In this document: in pieces, positions 44,064 through 56,565 of the stretch
How positions within the stretch are numbered: position 1 is the stretch's first letter
Layout: each line of letters starts with the position of its first letter
Assembly: GCA_022575985.1 (NCBI GenBank)
Contig: JAKSXM010000311.1
Coordinates: 1-64,000, forward strand
Source of the DNA: Anagrus nilaparvatae
Lineage: Eukaryota; Arthropoda; Insecta; Hymenoptera; Mymaridae
Direction of reading: 5' to 3'
Length of the DNA: 64,000 nt
Made by a program: the position numbers and the translations under genes
Notes under the pieces: generated by a model
What the model was told of the DNA's origin: nothing
Database searches by the model: none
What the model saw: only the letters and a program-made list of their open reading frames with translations

Positions 44064-44369
44064 CTAAGAAAAGTATGTCGTTGGCATTAATATTGAAAAT
44101 ACTGATAAAATGATGTCATTCAGCAAATAATCAGAAATTTTATAAATTAGCTTATAAATAAAAAAGCACATAAATAATAAATAAAAATGTAGGTTTTGGA
44201 TGGATTTGGTTTTGTGCATAGTATAAGTAGTAAAAAGTTTTTGAAAAATTGTATGTACAGTTCGTAAATAATTTTTCAATGCAACATTCCCTTGGACCAA
44301 TACTGCCTCATATGAATAAATAAGTATACCAAAATAAGTTAAAAAAATAAAAAATATAAAAGTATTCAA
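44064..44369 (-). other. Unassigned 101-codon frame with membrane-like segments
   Basis: The minus-strand frame contains two or three hydrophobic stretches separated by a polar middle (EAVLVQGNVALKNYLRTVH, then HKTKSIQNLHFYLLF), a pattern that could be an exon of a chemoreceptor-like membrane protein. There is no convincing start exon or flanking splice pair, and AT-rich DNA readily produces Phe/Leu/Ile-rich frames, so this is weak. Confidence 0.2.
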
Positions 44370-47300
44370 AAAAATTTTTGATTTATGAGTGTGCTGCTTC
44401 CTTGAGTCTAAAAAATGTGAATTAGTTTTATTTTATAAAAACGATGATCATGTTCACTAAAAGATAATAAGTCCGATTAAAAATCTCGCATATCCAAAAA
44501 AATTCATAAGAAAGAAAGTAGAGTTAAAAATGAAGAAAAGATTTAGCGAATATATAAAAGAGAATTATAAAAAAATATATATACGTATGTTGGAATAAGA
44601 AAAGAGAGCAAAATCAAAGCCTTAGGCAATATGAGGGTGATCTTTCTTGATCGTATTATTATTATTTTTCTTTTTTCATCGTATTTTTTTCTTTTATATA
44701 CTAAATATATTCTTGATATATTCTTTATTCTTGTATATTATAATAGCTAAGAATTTAATTTTATATATGTACTGGTTCATTTCCTTCCTTGAATTAAAAA
44801 TAAATATCTAGGGCATATTTATAAGACTTTGTAATATAAAAAATAGTATAATCAATAAGTCTTTTTCTTTTATTCAGAAATATTTTAAATATTTTTTTAT
44901 TGTAAACATTTAGAATTATTAATGATCATGCATATTTTTTAGGGAAATTGTTCCCCAGGTCATTTCATCGAATGTCTTTGTGTAGGAATGTATCTTCGAA
45001 AAAGTATATCCTGAAAAAAAAGCTCTGGATGAAAATTTTTTTAGTTTAATCTAGTTGGACCAGCAGAAAACCAACATTTATTTCATCCAGTGTGTTTGAG
45101 CAATCACAAAAAATTTAATTTGAGATGTTAAAAAAGTTGATGGAAAATGCTAAAAAATGAAATTTTTTCATCTACAAGTTGTTTAATAACCTAAGACCAT
45201 AAGAAACCTTGCTTTATTCCAAAATCATATCAATATTAAATTTTCTTTATTTTGTATTCATAATTATCAGTATTGTAACCCAGTAAAATCTAAAATATTA
45301 GTAAAAATATGCAAGGGATGAAGCCTCCAATAAATTAGTAGGTGATCGTGCCGAAAATAAAAGAGCCCTAACTTTTTTATATTTCAGTGCGATTTTTTTA
45401 CTTATTTTACTTAAGGTATTTGCAATTTACTGCAAGCTGGATGATATAAAATTTTAGATATTTTACTTTTGACAAATGAATTAAAGTTTGATACTTATTA
45501 TGTACTATAGCGTTTAAAAGTTTCTAATTTTATTGTCCCAGTCCTAAAATTAAATTTTAAATTAAAATTATTCTGTCCCAATATTTTTTGTAGTAAACTA
45601 GAGCAGAATAAAAATGCATTCCGACATAGACATTTTACTCTTTTTGTAGAAAATATTATTCTTAAATTAATATAAAAAAGTTTTTACCTGAATAAATTTA
45701 CTCTCGGTTTAGCAAACTTCTTAAAAATCTATATAAATAAACTTTTATTATTTTAACTTTAGTAGAGCTTTTAATTTTGATAGGTGTGCAAAAAATTTCC
45801 TTAAAGCATTTGCTATTTGCTATTTGGGTGACATAATATGCCCATGGTCTCATGTATTTTGAATTGAGGTCGTGAAATCCACCGCAGCGAATGTGTTAAA
45901 AGAACCTAGTCATAAGAAAACTCATTACAAAAGCTAAAAAATATTAAGATCATTATTTTAGTATGATAAAATACCAAAAATAAAATAAATTTGTATAAAA
46001 CGTAAGCCCACACCTTGCACAAATAAATAATCATGTAAACAAAAATTTGAATGAGTATATAAAACATTTCTATACAAGTAAATTATTATTTTTAATAGGT
46101 TGGCCTGTTATTTATATTCAATACATTGTTAAATACATAAATATCGAGCATAAAACAAATTTAAAAATTATACTAGAATTAAAGTATTAAAAAAGGAAAT
46201 AAAGTGGCAGGAAAAAAGAATCGTCGTCTAAAAGAAGAAAAAAAAATTCTGTAACCCCAGGCAAAAAGCTTTTTATTGTTATATATATATATCTACATAT
46301 ATTTATAAAAAGTAGAAAAAAGAGAGCGAAAAAGTTTAATACCTATGAGATTTATAACTTGTAATGAGAAATCATTAGCCTTAAGGTAAATTAGACGATT
46401 TTTGGTAATTATCGAATATTATTCAAGTCGATATAGTTTATTTTTTTAAACTGCACTAAATTTGTATCTACCTTTTTTTTATTTTAACCTTTTTTTAAGG
46501 TAAGATTTGCAAAATTTACTTGACTTGTACACAAAAAAAATAATATTCAGTTTGTAACCCTAGAAACTATAAATCATTCAAGTGGGACCCGTCGTCGCTT
46601 TTACAAAGAAAGAATAGGTAATTTTTTTTGTTGCTGAAGTTGTCTTATATTATACTCAAAGAGGGAAAAAAAATTTAAGCGCCAAAAAAGTATTATATAA
46701 AGTGTGGGGTTTTAAAAAAGATTATTCTTATTTTCTGCCAATAATGTTTTTACAAATACTAGGCTTTTGAAGAAAAAAAATAATTGATGATTTAAAAAAA
46801 TAATTTTTTTTATTATGTACTTATTTTGAAAAGACTAAGTAATATAATTTAAAAATTATATATTTACAGTAAATAATAAAGAAATTTTATTTCATTTTTT
46901 TTTTTTGAGTAATTGTAATAATTAGGCAAATTTTTTAAAAATAAGCATAAAACTTTAAAAAACTGCAGCGTGGGAAATCAATAACATAATAATATTTGGT
47001 TCATACATAATTAGTTAAATAAAAATTAAAAAATCAAAAAATAAAATTACTTTTAAATTTAATTTTTAAAATTTAGATCCAATTTTCCTGTTTAATTTAC
47101 TCATCATAATTTTTTAACGCTTAAAATGCGAGATATTTTTATGCAGCAGCATCACGTTTAATCAGAAATTACTTTATCCTATAAAAATTTACTCTTTTAT
47201 TATTTATATCTGCTGTACATGATATTAAATATAAATTAAAAATATTTTAATAAATATATATATATATACGTGGGTTGTAGGAATAATATCTGCATATTAT

Positions 47301-47715
47301 AAATTGAGGTTTTTGTATTTCTTGTATGATTGAAATATTATTAGAAACATTTTATTATATTATAGTCAATTATTTAATAATTACTGCTATAAAATTTATA
47401 AGGAAATGGAAAATTTAAAAGATTCGTGTCTATTAAATAAGTAGTAATTTTTTATGATAAAATAATATTGGTTATTACAGGTTTTATCAAAATGTTTTAA
47501 CTTACATTATACAATTTATTTCTATCAAAATTTTTTCAAACCAATTATTGATTTTAAATTTGAAATAAAATAAAAATTGAGTAATTTTTGGAGAAAATCA
47601 ATTAGAAAATATTATTCTTGATCCATATTAATTGAATATTTACTTTTAAATTGACGAATAAATGTAAAAGCTTAAATTACTATTGTTGTTATTATCAGCG
47701 CCCATGATTTTTAAA
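44370..47715. other. Intergenic, no gene seen
   Basis: AT-rich DNA with a (TA)n patch near 46280-46300 and another near 47250-47270. No sustained or spliced reading frame, RNA gene or clear repeat border was found. Confidence 0.45.
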
Positions 47716-47820
47716 TATATATCGATTTATTATTTATAATTGACCTGTACTGGGCAAAAATTATACTAAAAATTATAATTGCCCAGTACAGGTCAATTAT
47801 AAATAATAAATCGATATATA
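47716..47820. repeat. Perfect hairpin with 41-bp arms
   Basis: TATATATCGATTTATTATTT through GACCTGTACTGGGCAA (47716-47756) is mirrored exactly by TTGCCCAGTACAGGTC through AAATCGATATATA (about 47779-47820), with a loop of about 22 bp that is itself partly self-complementary. A short direct repeat GTAAAAGCTTAA lies on both sides (about 47664 and 47822). Confidence 0.85.
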
Positions 47821-48569
47821 TGTAAAAGCTTAAGTAAATAATTATAAAATTTACTAAGAAATGTCACATGAAATGTTTAAAAGATAAATGTATTAGACAA
47901 GGATGAAATTTAAAATTATTACTTTCATTTCAGCAAAGAATATTTAAACTTTATATATACATATAGATATAGTATTAAAACTAAAAAAGGGGTTGGGGCA
48001 GAAGGAAATAATTCGGTTATAACTTGAGAGATTAGGTCTCGATTCGATTATCAAGCGAGGTATCAAACCGTTAAACAGTCTCCCTGCTAATCAAAAGTGA
48101 AACTCATTAATAGAGAGTCATGCAAATCGTAAATTTTAAATATTATTTTCTACTAGAGTTATATTATTTTATAAATTTTTAAAATATTTACGAAATAAAC
48201 TAAAATATTGAAAATAAATTGCATGTATTACTTACTTTGATGAATACTTTTCTTTTTTAACTAACTTAAGTCCTCTAGTATAGAAAGTTGCTTAGAGATT
48301 CAATACTGGGTCATTTACAGCCGGTCATTTTTGATAAATTTTAAAAGAAAGACCTTTTTTTTAGTTTTAAATTAATCTTGTATTTTTTTATTAAATTTAT
48401 ATTTCTAAAAACTTTTTTTTTCACTCCCTCCCCCTGATGAAGGGTAATTTTTTAAGTACCACTCTCAATGAACATGTCCCATATTATAAATTAGAGCGTC
48501 ATTTAGTATATAATAAAAATAGCCTATCTTATAGTATAGAACCCTGCTAGGAGGTCTAATTTTGAATGA
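47821..48569. other. Intergenic, no gene seen
   Basis: A patch at 47985-48125 (GGTTGGGGCAGAAGG; GATTAGGTCTCGATTCGATT) is less AT-rich than its flanks, but I cannot fold it into a tRNA or match it to a known RNA. The end (48420-48500) contains AACATGTCCCAT, which links it to the repeat at 63.2 kb. Confidence 0.4.
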
Positions 48570-48619
48570 TGAAATTGCCATTACTAATTCTAATGTGAAC
48601 TATTAATTTTACCTAAAAA

Positions 48620-48800
48620 AATTACAAAAATTCTTGATTAGTGAACCAAAAAACCCCCATGTGCCAAATCTCAAAATGCAAATATATAAATACAACGTCT
48701 CTTTGGGGGTAGTTTTTGCTAATAAAAAAGCAAGATCCAAAATCTGGTACTTGCCAGGAAAATTAAGCCCCCCCCTCCCCCAGTTTCGTGACTAGAAAAA
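48620..48800. repeat. Degenerate remnant of the element 2/3 family
   Basis: GATTAGTGAACCAAAAAACC (48637), TTTGGGGGTAGTTTTTGCTA (48702) and CCAAAATCTGGT before a C-rich run follow the same order as in elements 2 and 3 (GATTAGCGACCCAAAAAACC, GGGGTAGTTTTTGC, AAATCTTG then C-run). It ends with GTGACTAGA in place of TTGACTGGAGT. Only about one and a half units survive. Confidence 0.6.
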
Positions 48801-51800
48801 TTAGGAAATTAAATTTGCTAAAAACATGGATTTTTCATATAAAATTGATCCCAGATGTTTTATTATTTTGACACAAAAAAATGGAATACATTCGAAAATT
48901 TAAAAAACTTTCTTAAAATTTGAATTAAAAGAAAATTTTGTTGAAATATTAGTAAAATTCTTATTAAATTTTTATGGTTAATTTCAGAAAAGAAGTAAAA
49001 GCCTCTCGAATTCACTTATCATAATTAAACTTTATTCTTTGCAAAAATTTTGAATATTCCAAGAATTTCTTATCCTTTATATAGCTTTGAAGCTGTCCAT
49101 TTTAGAGCCCAATTAAGTTTTTGGTTATTTTTTATTTTCTTTTTCAAAAAGTTTTAATATAATTTATTCAATTTTAAAAATTAATAAAATTCTATAAATG
49201 TATATGGGTAGTTCTTAGTTATTTTACCCAAGTCTGCGGTCGATGTTTTGAATTTAAAAATACCAATTGCGCTGTATTTGGTATATAAAAATATGATTAC
49301 TGCCCAATTTTGAAGCCTGGTTGCGATTTGGTAGCTGTTTTTCCAATTTTGATTTTCACATTCTTAACCACCCACTTCTTTTTTATTTTCTAGATGCCCT
49401 AAATAAGCCTAAAAAATATTTTCTTTACAAATATAAGTACTAAAATTCCCCAGCCAATCCAAATCTGGCCATATTTTTTCTGGAAAACCTTAGAAAAAGC
49501 TGGAAAAATTGAAAAATACACGACATTTTTAATAGTAAATTTCTCAAAATGCGCCACTTTTTTTAATTTTTAATTTTTTTTGTTAAATGTGTTTTCCCAT
49601 ATGATTTATAGTGGTTAATTTGATATGACATTTGTCATAATAAAAATATGTGTTCAGATCCAAATAAATTAAAACCAAAACTATTCGGTCTAGACCTTAA
49701 ACAATATGGACTTTTCCATTTCTCGCAGGTTCTTGTTATTAAATATGTAAATTTTGATATTTTTGCTTAAAAATTGAGAAAATAAACAATGTTCGAAATG
49801 TTTACTATGAAAATAATTTTACAAAAACCCATTTTTTTCCAAGAAATTTAACATTGTATTTATTATATAAAGAATCATAATAAGTATTATAATAAAGTAT
49901 AATAAAATGAATAATAATATTATTCAAAAAAGAGATTGTATATATAGTTAGAAAATAAAAATTTCCGGAAAAAAATTGGTTTTGCGTGTCCACAATTCAT
50001 CAGTAAGTACTGTATACATAATAGCTGCGTGTTTCAGTTTTATATCTGAAAAGTTGAAAAACATTCAAATACATAATTCTTATGTTATATATATACATAA
50101 ATGAGTTTCGCCATTATTTTTGCGTATATATGTTCTTCTGTCTTGAATTTTGATTTGTAGTAGTTTTTTTATACTTATAACATTTTTTACACATTTACAA
50201 ATACAAAAATATTATTACACATATATAAAATGCTATGGTTTTTTTTTATCGCATTTTACCTTCTACTTTAAAATTATAAACACTAGTCAGCTATTGGTTG
50301 ATGTTAATTCCACCTTCTCGACGACCACCTCTTTTTTTTCTCTTTAAATATATATAAACAGAAAGAGAACCATACTATTTGAATTTTGTATATTAAAGGA
50401 AAGGTTTTCCTTGTAGTCGGACACCTTCCGGTTTCATATCGTTTCCGTTTTTTTTTTTCTGTTTTTAAATCTTTATAGGTTGTAGTCTCTATTTTAGTTT
50501 TATGTATATTTAAATTTAATTGAAGGAGAAAATTTTCAACTTCAAGAAGTAAAATAATATATTGTTTCATTAAATTATCATGAATATAATGTACTGTATA
50601 ACATCCCAATTATAAATGCCTTTTACTATGTATTTTTTTACAACAAAGAAGAAAAAAAAATCAAGGAAACGAGAGTTATTTTAGAAAAAAAGGATTTATT
50701 ACTGAATTTTTGTTTTTTAATAATTAAAATTTTTTGTCTAGAATCGTAATAAAATATCGTCTAAAAATATAATTTGTAATTTGTAATTATATTTTATGAA
50801 CTTTAATATTTGCAAAAAAATAGCTTTTTTTATAGATTTGCTTAATTTAATATTACTAAATTGAAAAAATAAATAAATAAAATTAATTTTATTATATGGT
50901 GTAGCAAAATTAATGAAATTTCAACTTCACAAATCTGATGAAGCAATAATATAAGACTTTTTGGAAGAGAATCATTATTGCTCTCTTGTATGAATTTATT
51001 TCCGAAATGATCAGCCTCAGGCTTGCCAATCTATCGAACAGCAAAATAAACTTTTTAACGACTCGATAAATAACTATTTTATTGTAACTTTTTATTATAT
51101 GGTGTAACAAAAAATATTTCTGACTCAATTTTGACCGAAAAAGTTTGATTTTGAATAACTATGTTTCTACTCCAAGGGCGAAAATACTTTAACTATTGAA
51201 GAAAATATTGTCTCGAATATAGTATTATATTTACCATTTAGAAGAGATAAATAGGAAAAATATTGTATTACCAATTAAGGGATTCCAAGCTAACTGATCC
51301 CAAGTTTGAATCGAGGGTCTCAGAAAATGGTCCACACTATTTAGAAAATAATTCCTCCCGACTATTTTTAGTTTTCTAGATCCATTTTCTGTTTTTGGCC
51401 CTTTTTTATGAATTTGCACAAAATTTTTTTATTTTTTCTGTCAAAAACTTCTTTAATTCTTGAAAATATTTTTGTTTTAAGCAATCATACAAAATTTTCT
51501 GTAAAATCTGATTTCAGAGTCCAAAACTTGATTGAAACCGAACATGCGTGAGAAACTCATTATATAAAATTTAGTCTTTGAGCTTAAGTATCTCTAAATA
51601 TGCAGTTTACATTTCTTACTTGTTCACTACTATTAGGGCAATGATTTTTCGAAGACTATTAAATCTATGGCGTGCAACAGATGAAGATGTTCAAGGCACA
51701 TAATGCGAAAGATTCCATATTTTTTTCTTTGAACTTTGGAATATTTGAGACTAAAATAATTTCTTAGGTAAAAATATTTTTTTGCATAGATGTAATGAAA

Positions 51801-52695
51801 AATCAAAAACGAGAATTGACATTAGAACTTTATTTTAGAAAAACTGTTTCAAATAACGTCCTATCTAATATGTGCATAAGATTGACACTTGGTTATATTA
51901 TGCTTGCAATAAAATGATAAGAACATAATATAATTAAATTCATTAGACTTAAATCTATAATTAGAATATATATCTTTGAATTCTATAGTATGATATCCAT
52001 ACGTGTTTATAACGCATAACGTAAACATCAATAGATTATCCAATATATATATACGTATATATTATTTATTATTACCTATACTTGCATATATATATCACAA
52101 AGTTTCTAAACTAAAGCTTCGTTACTGTCGAGTTATTCTATATATGCACTTTGTTTTAGAATATATAAGTACTCTATTGTAAGTAAGTATAAGTATAATA
52201 CATAATCATATATAAATGTATACATACATTATTTTAGAGAGAATAAAGTGAGAGAATGAGAGAGAGTGAGATTGTATGTATAATAAATGCAAGGTTTAAA
52301 GCTTTAAGCACATATGAGAGTCCATTTCTCTTATAACAGAATATATTCCAAGCCTAAAACATAACACCAACATAACACCTAAACGATTCAGTTCAATGAG
52401 GTTCTATTGTCTCAAGTAATTAATATTGATTACAATGGATTATATACCTGTAGATATGTTAAATAATATTAAATTTTATATATATACATACGAAATATTT
52501 CATATTGACTAAAATAAATGTTTTGTTTTAGCAAATGAAAATATTTTCACATAAATAATTATGAACTTCTTTTAACTATGCATATATTTTATACTTTATT
52601 TTTCAGGACTCCTTCAAAGTATTCTAGTTTTTGCAGCAAACTGCCAAAAAATTAAAACATTTATTATTTTCTTCATCTGAGTCTAAATAAATATT
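48801..52695. other. Intergenic, no gene seen
   Basis: Includes the partner copy (51310-51800) of the dispersed repeat at 42920-43560, (TA)-rich patches near 52045-52060 and 52480, and a GAGAGA-rich patch near 52240-52270. Short frames such as minus-strand 50609-50304 are Lys/Arg-rich but match nothing I recognise. Confidence 0.4.
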
Positions 52696-52815
52696 CTAAA
52701 TTTTGAGGATATCTTCGTTTTTATGTATTTTCTTAAGAATTTGCACCTGGAAATGCAAGTTTTCAATAAAGGCCAGCTTATTTTCGAGAATAACCCCCAG
52801 GTATTTCTGACTTTG
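52696..52815 (-). mobile_element. Possible reverse transcriptase scrap fused to the polymerase fossil
   Basis: The last frame of the polymerase fossil changes character after KFYYQ and reads SQKYLGVILENKLAF, then ends at a stop. KYLGVxLxxKLxF is the usual strand before the thumb of non-LTR reverse transcriptases. The match is short, so this could be chance. Confidence 0.35.
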
Positions 52816-55190
52816 ATAATAAAACTTGTACAAAACAATTTTCGACACGTTTAATACACAGAGTCCAATATAAATTGGTTTATTCAAATAAACTTTTGCT
52901 TTTTCCATTTCAATCGCTACACAGTATTCGCTGAAAACTGTCAAGCTGTAGAAATTTGGTTTAGATAAGAAATCTTCAGCACCATATCTTTCCAACCATC
53001 CGGTGACTAGAGATACATCTACTCTGCGTCTAGGATCATCCATAGTTTTTTCTTAAAAAATGAAATCAATATATTTAAATTGATAAAAATTGATAGAAAT
53101 TGATTGAAAAATTAAAGCTAATGAAGATTTTTACTCATTAGTAGACTTTTTTCTTTTCAACCTGTTTATGTCAATATATTTCTTCAACCATTTGGATTGC
53201 TTGAACTTGAGAGCACGATGAACTTTTTTGAGTTTTAACCGATTATCAATTGCTTGCTTTAGATACGCGTAGTGGATAATATACTTTTCCTTATTATACA
53301 ATGTAATCAAAAGCTTTTTCTCCTTGGGCCCTGGTGGTTTTTCATGGACAAAATAGTAATTTCTTGAGTTTATCGTGATATTTTTCTGGATATTCTAAGT
53401 CCATTTCTAATATATATCCAACATCGAAATTCTCACCAACAAAATAATCAGTTTTCTTTAATGCCTTAAGCCATTCAAATTTATCATATGGAAGTTATTG
53501 TATCATAGTCCAGCCATAGAGGTTTTTAACGTAATAGTACAAAATATATTTGCTTTCTTCATTCTTAATATGGTTTTCGATATACTTATTATGTTAGCTT
53601 TATGTTAACTTTTGCATATCTGTTACTGCAAAGAAAAATTCTACCATGAATATCCTTTTCCATAAACATAACCATATTGATGTCATCTAAAAGCTCTAAT
53701 TCAATTTTAGTATACTTCAGCATAAGAATTCAGGAGTTGTAATCTCTCAAAGTTTTTATGTCATTAAATGAGTTCCAAACATTGACAGCGTGTTGACAGA
53801 ACTTGTGCCTGAGCTCATTAAAGTACTATAAAAAGTTTCAATTTAGGAAAGTTGAGTTTCTTCTAATTTTTCAATTGAATCGATGTATTCATAAGAAACC
53901 ACCCTCAAAACACCCTCTCTTTTCAATAATTTAAACTGATAATCCGATAGATCTTTTAATTCTTTTTTTTAAATATTTAAATCAACGTCAGAAAGATACG
54001 ATGACAGCTTATCTAGTGATAAATTCACAAATCTTAGCAAATAAATGAATTTAAATTTTATTATTTTTTTATTGAAACATGAACAGTTTTTGTAAATGAT
54101 ATATATTTTTCCTTTGTAAGAGAAATAAATTTGCCAGACCATAAATACCACAAGTTATTTCTAAATAAAAATAAATATAAATAAAATTGCTTTTTGTTTT
54201 ACTAGATAAATAATTTTCTATTGCCAGATTGTTAAATATTACACTGATAGTCCCGCTATCTTCATAGTTCTGATTACATTCACTGTATTCTTTGTCACGG
54301 TACCTGCCTGAAATGAATGATAAATTTGAAGAAAAAAAATTGATTACACAATAAAAAATTTAATATTTTACCTGTTAAGCGGTGATGATCAAAAAATTTT
54401 CTTTTGGCTTTATTATCCTCAAATGGACCTTCTTTACATTTATGATAAATCTTAGCATCTCGAGTTTTTTCATCTTTTCATCATCTAAAAGATCCATTTT
54501 TTCGAGAATGTATAAATTTGAATCATTTCCTCAGCGATTATTTCATGCCTCTTAACGAACCATTTAGCAGGGATTTCACCGCTGTAGCTCTTGTAAACTG
54601 ATTTGGTATCATCGATATTATTCTTTAAATAAAATACAATGCTTAATGGCTCAAAACGTTGAATAATATTGCCTTCTTTCGATATTTTCAAAGTCTGCGT
54701 ATACAATGAATGGAGCTCTTTCTTTATTTTTAATATTCTTGAACTTGATGAATTTAAACTCCTCCTTATCAAGTAATAAGACCTTATATTTATTGTCATT
54801 GGAACAATCTTCTTTGTATGTCTTTAATTTTTGCTGTGACGTAAAACAATGTAAACATTGATCACAGAAATATATTTCGTAACTACTTTTTGATAGTTGT
54901 GCAGAAATTAAAGCAGATAAATTTCGTATCCACGCGTAGTGATAGCTTCTGCTTTCATTCATTTCTGGAAAAAGTCATATTTTCTTCTTTTTAATAAGAT
55001 TTGTAATAATTTGTAATAAATTTTCTTTAATCTTTAATAATTTCTTACCAAAGTATTCTTTCATTAAATCTTCATTTCTAAAACTTTTAACATAAAAATT
55101 ATAGGTTTTATTATTATTATCCTTATAATATCGCTCTTCATAGCGATCTTGAACTAAAGGTAAATTTATATGTTTTGGGTTTTTATTCAA
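52696..55190 (-). pseudogene. Family B DNA polymerase fossil (Polinton/Maverick- or adintovirus-like)
   Basis: Broken minus-strand frames follow the order of a protein-primed-type family B DNA polymerase. 55190-54975 is the N-terminal part. 54962-54650 has a CDQCLHCF zinc-finger-like pair and the exonuclease strand VYADFEN. There is then a frameshift near 54680 and the remaining exonuclease region to about 53970. Pieces at 53957-53590 include KLEETQLS, AVNVWNSFND and [13 protein letters not shown]. The palm region at 53560-53390 has NLYGWTM and [14 protein letters not shown]. The 53350-53150 block has [12 protein letters not shown]. 53043-52815 has DDPRRRVDV and NKPIYIGL. Defects include several stops and frameshifts, a loss between NDIKTLRDY and ELELLDD, Tyr where the first catalytic palm Asp is expected (YYYVKNLYGW), and no second catalytic palm motif because the frame runs into unrelated sequence. 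A 64-bp GT-AG intron fits at 54308-54371. No capsid or integrase gene is visible nearby. It is a dead, endogenised copy. Confidence 0.8.
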
Positions 55191-55829
55191 TCTTAAGTAT
55201 GAAGTATAAACTACTGTGTATTAATTATTTTTCTCTAGCTCTAGCGAGCAAAGATGAATAGAATACGTGTATATTCACTATTTGTGAAGCAATCCTTTTG
55301 ATCCTCACTAAATTTCACATCGCAAATAACACATATATAATATAATCCTTCAAGTTTTTAACAGAAAAAGAACGTCGCATTATAGTATTTAAGTTTTTTA
55401 TTTAAAGTTTGCCATGTAGTCCATGGCTATTTGTTAAAAAACAGGCCAAACCTCTACATAATTATGAAAATGGTTAAATCGAGAAACCTTTTACATTCTC
55501 TATATTATCAAAGAGTTTAGAGGTAAACAAAGGAATTCTAAAACTAGAAATTATTTAACAATTTTACAAATATATTCTCGCAAGTGAAATGAATTTAAAA
55601 GGTTATATAAACAAAAAATAATTAAGTTGGTGTAAATTCTTTTTTTAAATCTTAAATAAATTATATTAAAATTCTTGATTTATTGAGCTAATAAACGTTA
55701 TTCTTTTGGCTTATTTCAACATACATATTCTCTTGTTCTTAATATACATTTCCATGTGTTGCTCTATGCATTAAATTATAAACTTCAACTGTATTAACCC
55801 TAGACTAATGCAACGTCAAGATGTACAGG

Positions 55830-56540
55830 AATTTGATCTAACGATACGCTGAATCTCTCATTTCTACGAGTCTAAAAAGAAAATTATATAATAAAATTGA
55901 AAATAATATATTTTGTGAAATAATATTAAAGTGTAACCAACTGTCCAATACTTTTTGAATATCAATAGCATTATCATCACCATCTTCAAAAGAAAATCCA
56001 TAAGCATTTACTGTTTCATATTCAATTTCAAATGCGGAATTGTACATATTTTCATTTTTTTTCTTGTTTAATAATTTTCCTTATTACTACGATGAGTATA
56101 GTTGTCAACATGTAAATAATAATGATATTTCATTGGTAAACTAAGATTATTTATTGATGTAGTCGGAGGTTGTGATTGTACTTTAATTGCACTTGAATAT
56201 TGTGAACTGGTTGAAAACGATGGTATTTATCTAGATAATATTGAATGATGTGATCTGTTTGAAGTCAAAGCTGGTAAATTTTATGAAGTTGAAGGATGTG
56301 GTTGTACTTCTTCTTTAATTCTAATTGAATATTGTGAACTGGATGAAGACGATTGTTTTGATCTAGATAAAATTGAAGGTGGTGATCTGATTGAAGTAAA
56401 AGCTGTTAATACTTTTCCTAATACTATTTTTGGTTGACTGATTAATATCAATTTTGATGACGAAGATGATGAAGAGGATTTTTTAATAGAATATATTCAA
56501 CAATATGAGTCATTTTGTGGTTTATTATCACTCATGTCCA
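55830..56540 (-). pseudogene. Degenerate serine-rich reading frame, unknown
   Basis: On the minus strand, ATG at 56540 begins MDMSDNKPQNDSYC, followed by a stop and then a Ser-rich run. Further on are two copies of a repeated segment (SSSSQYSIRIKEEVQPHP near 56330, SSQYSSAIKVQSQP near 56190), a KYHYYLHVDNYTHRSNKENY stretch, another stop, and a last frame 56047-55838 with FEIEYETVNAYGF. Composition and the internal protein-level repeat suggest a former gene with at least three stops. I do not recognise the family. Proximity to the polymerase fossil (same strand) leaves open that both came with one element. Confidence 0.4.
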
Positions 56541-56565
56541 TTTTTTTTTATTAGCTTATTAAATT

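Noticed and set aside
50304..50609. 101-codon basic minus-strand frame
   Set aside because: Lys/Arg-rich low-complexity composition, no recognisable motif, antisense to poly(T) tracts.
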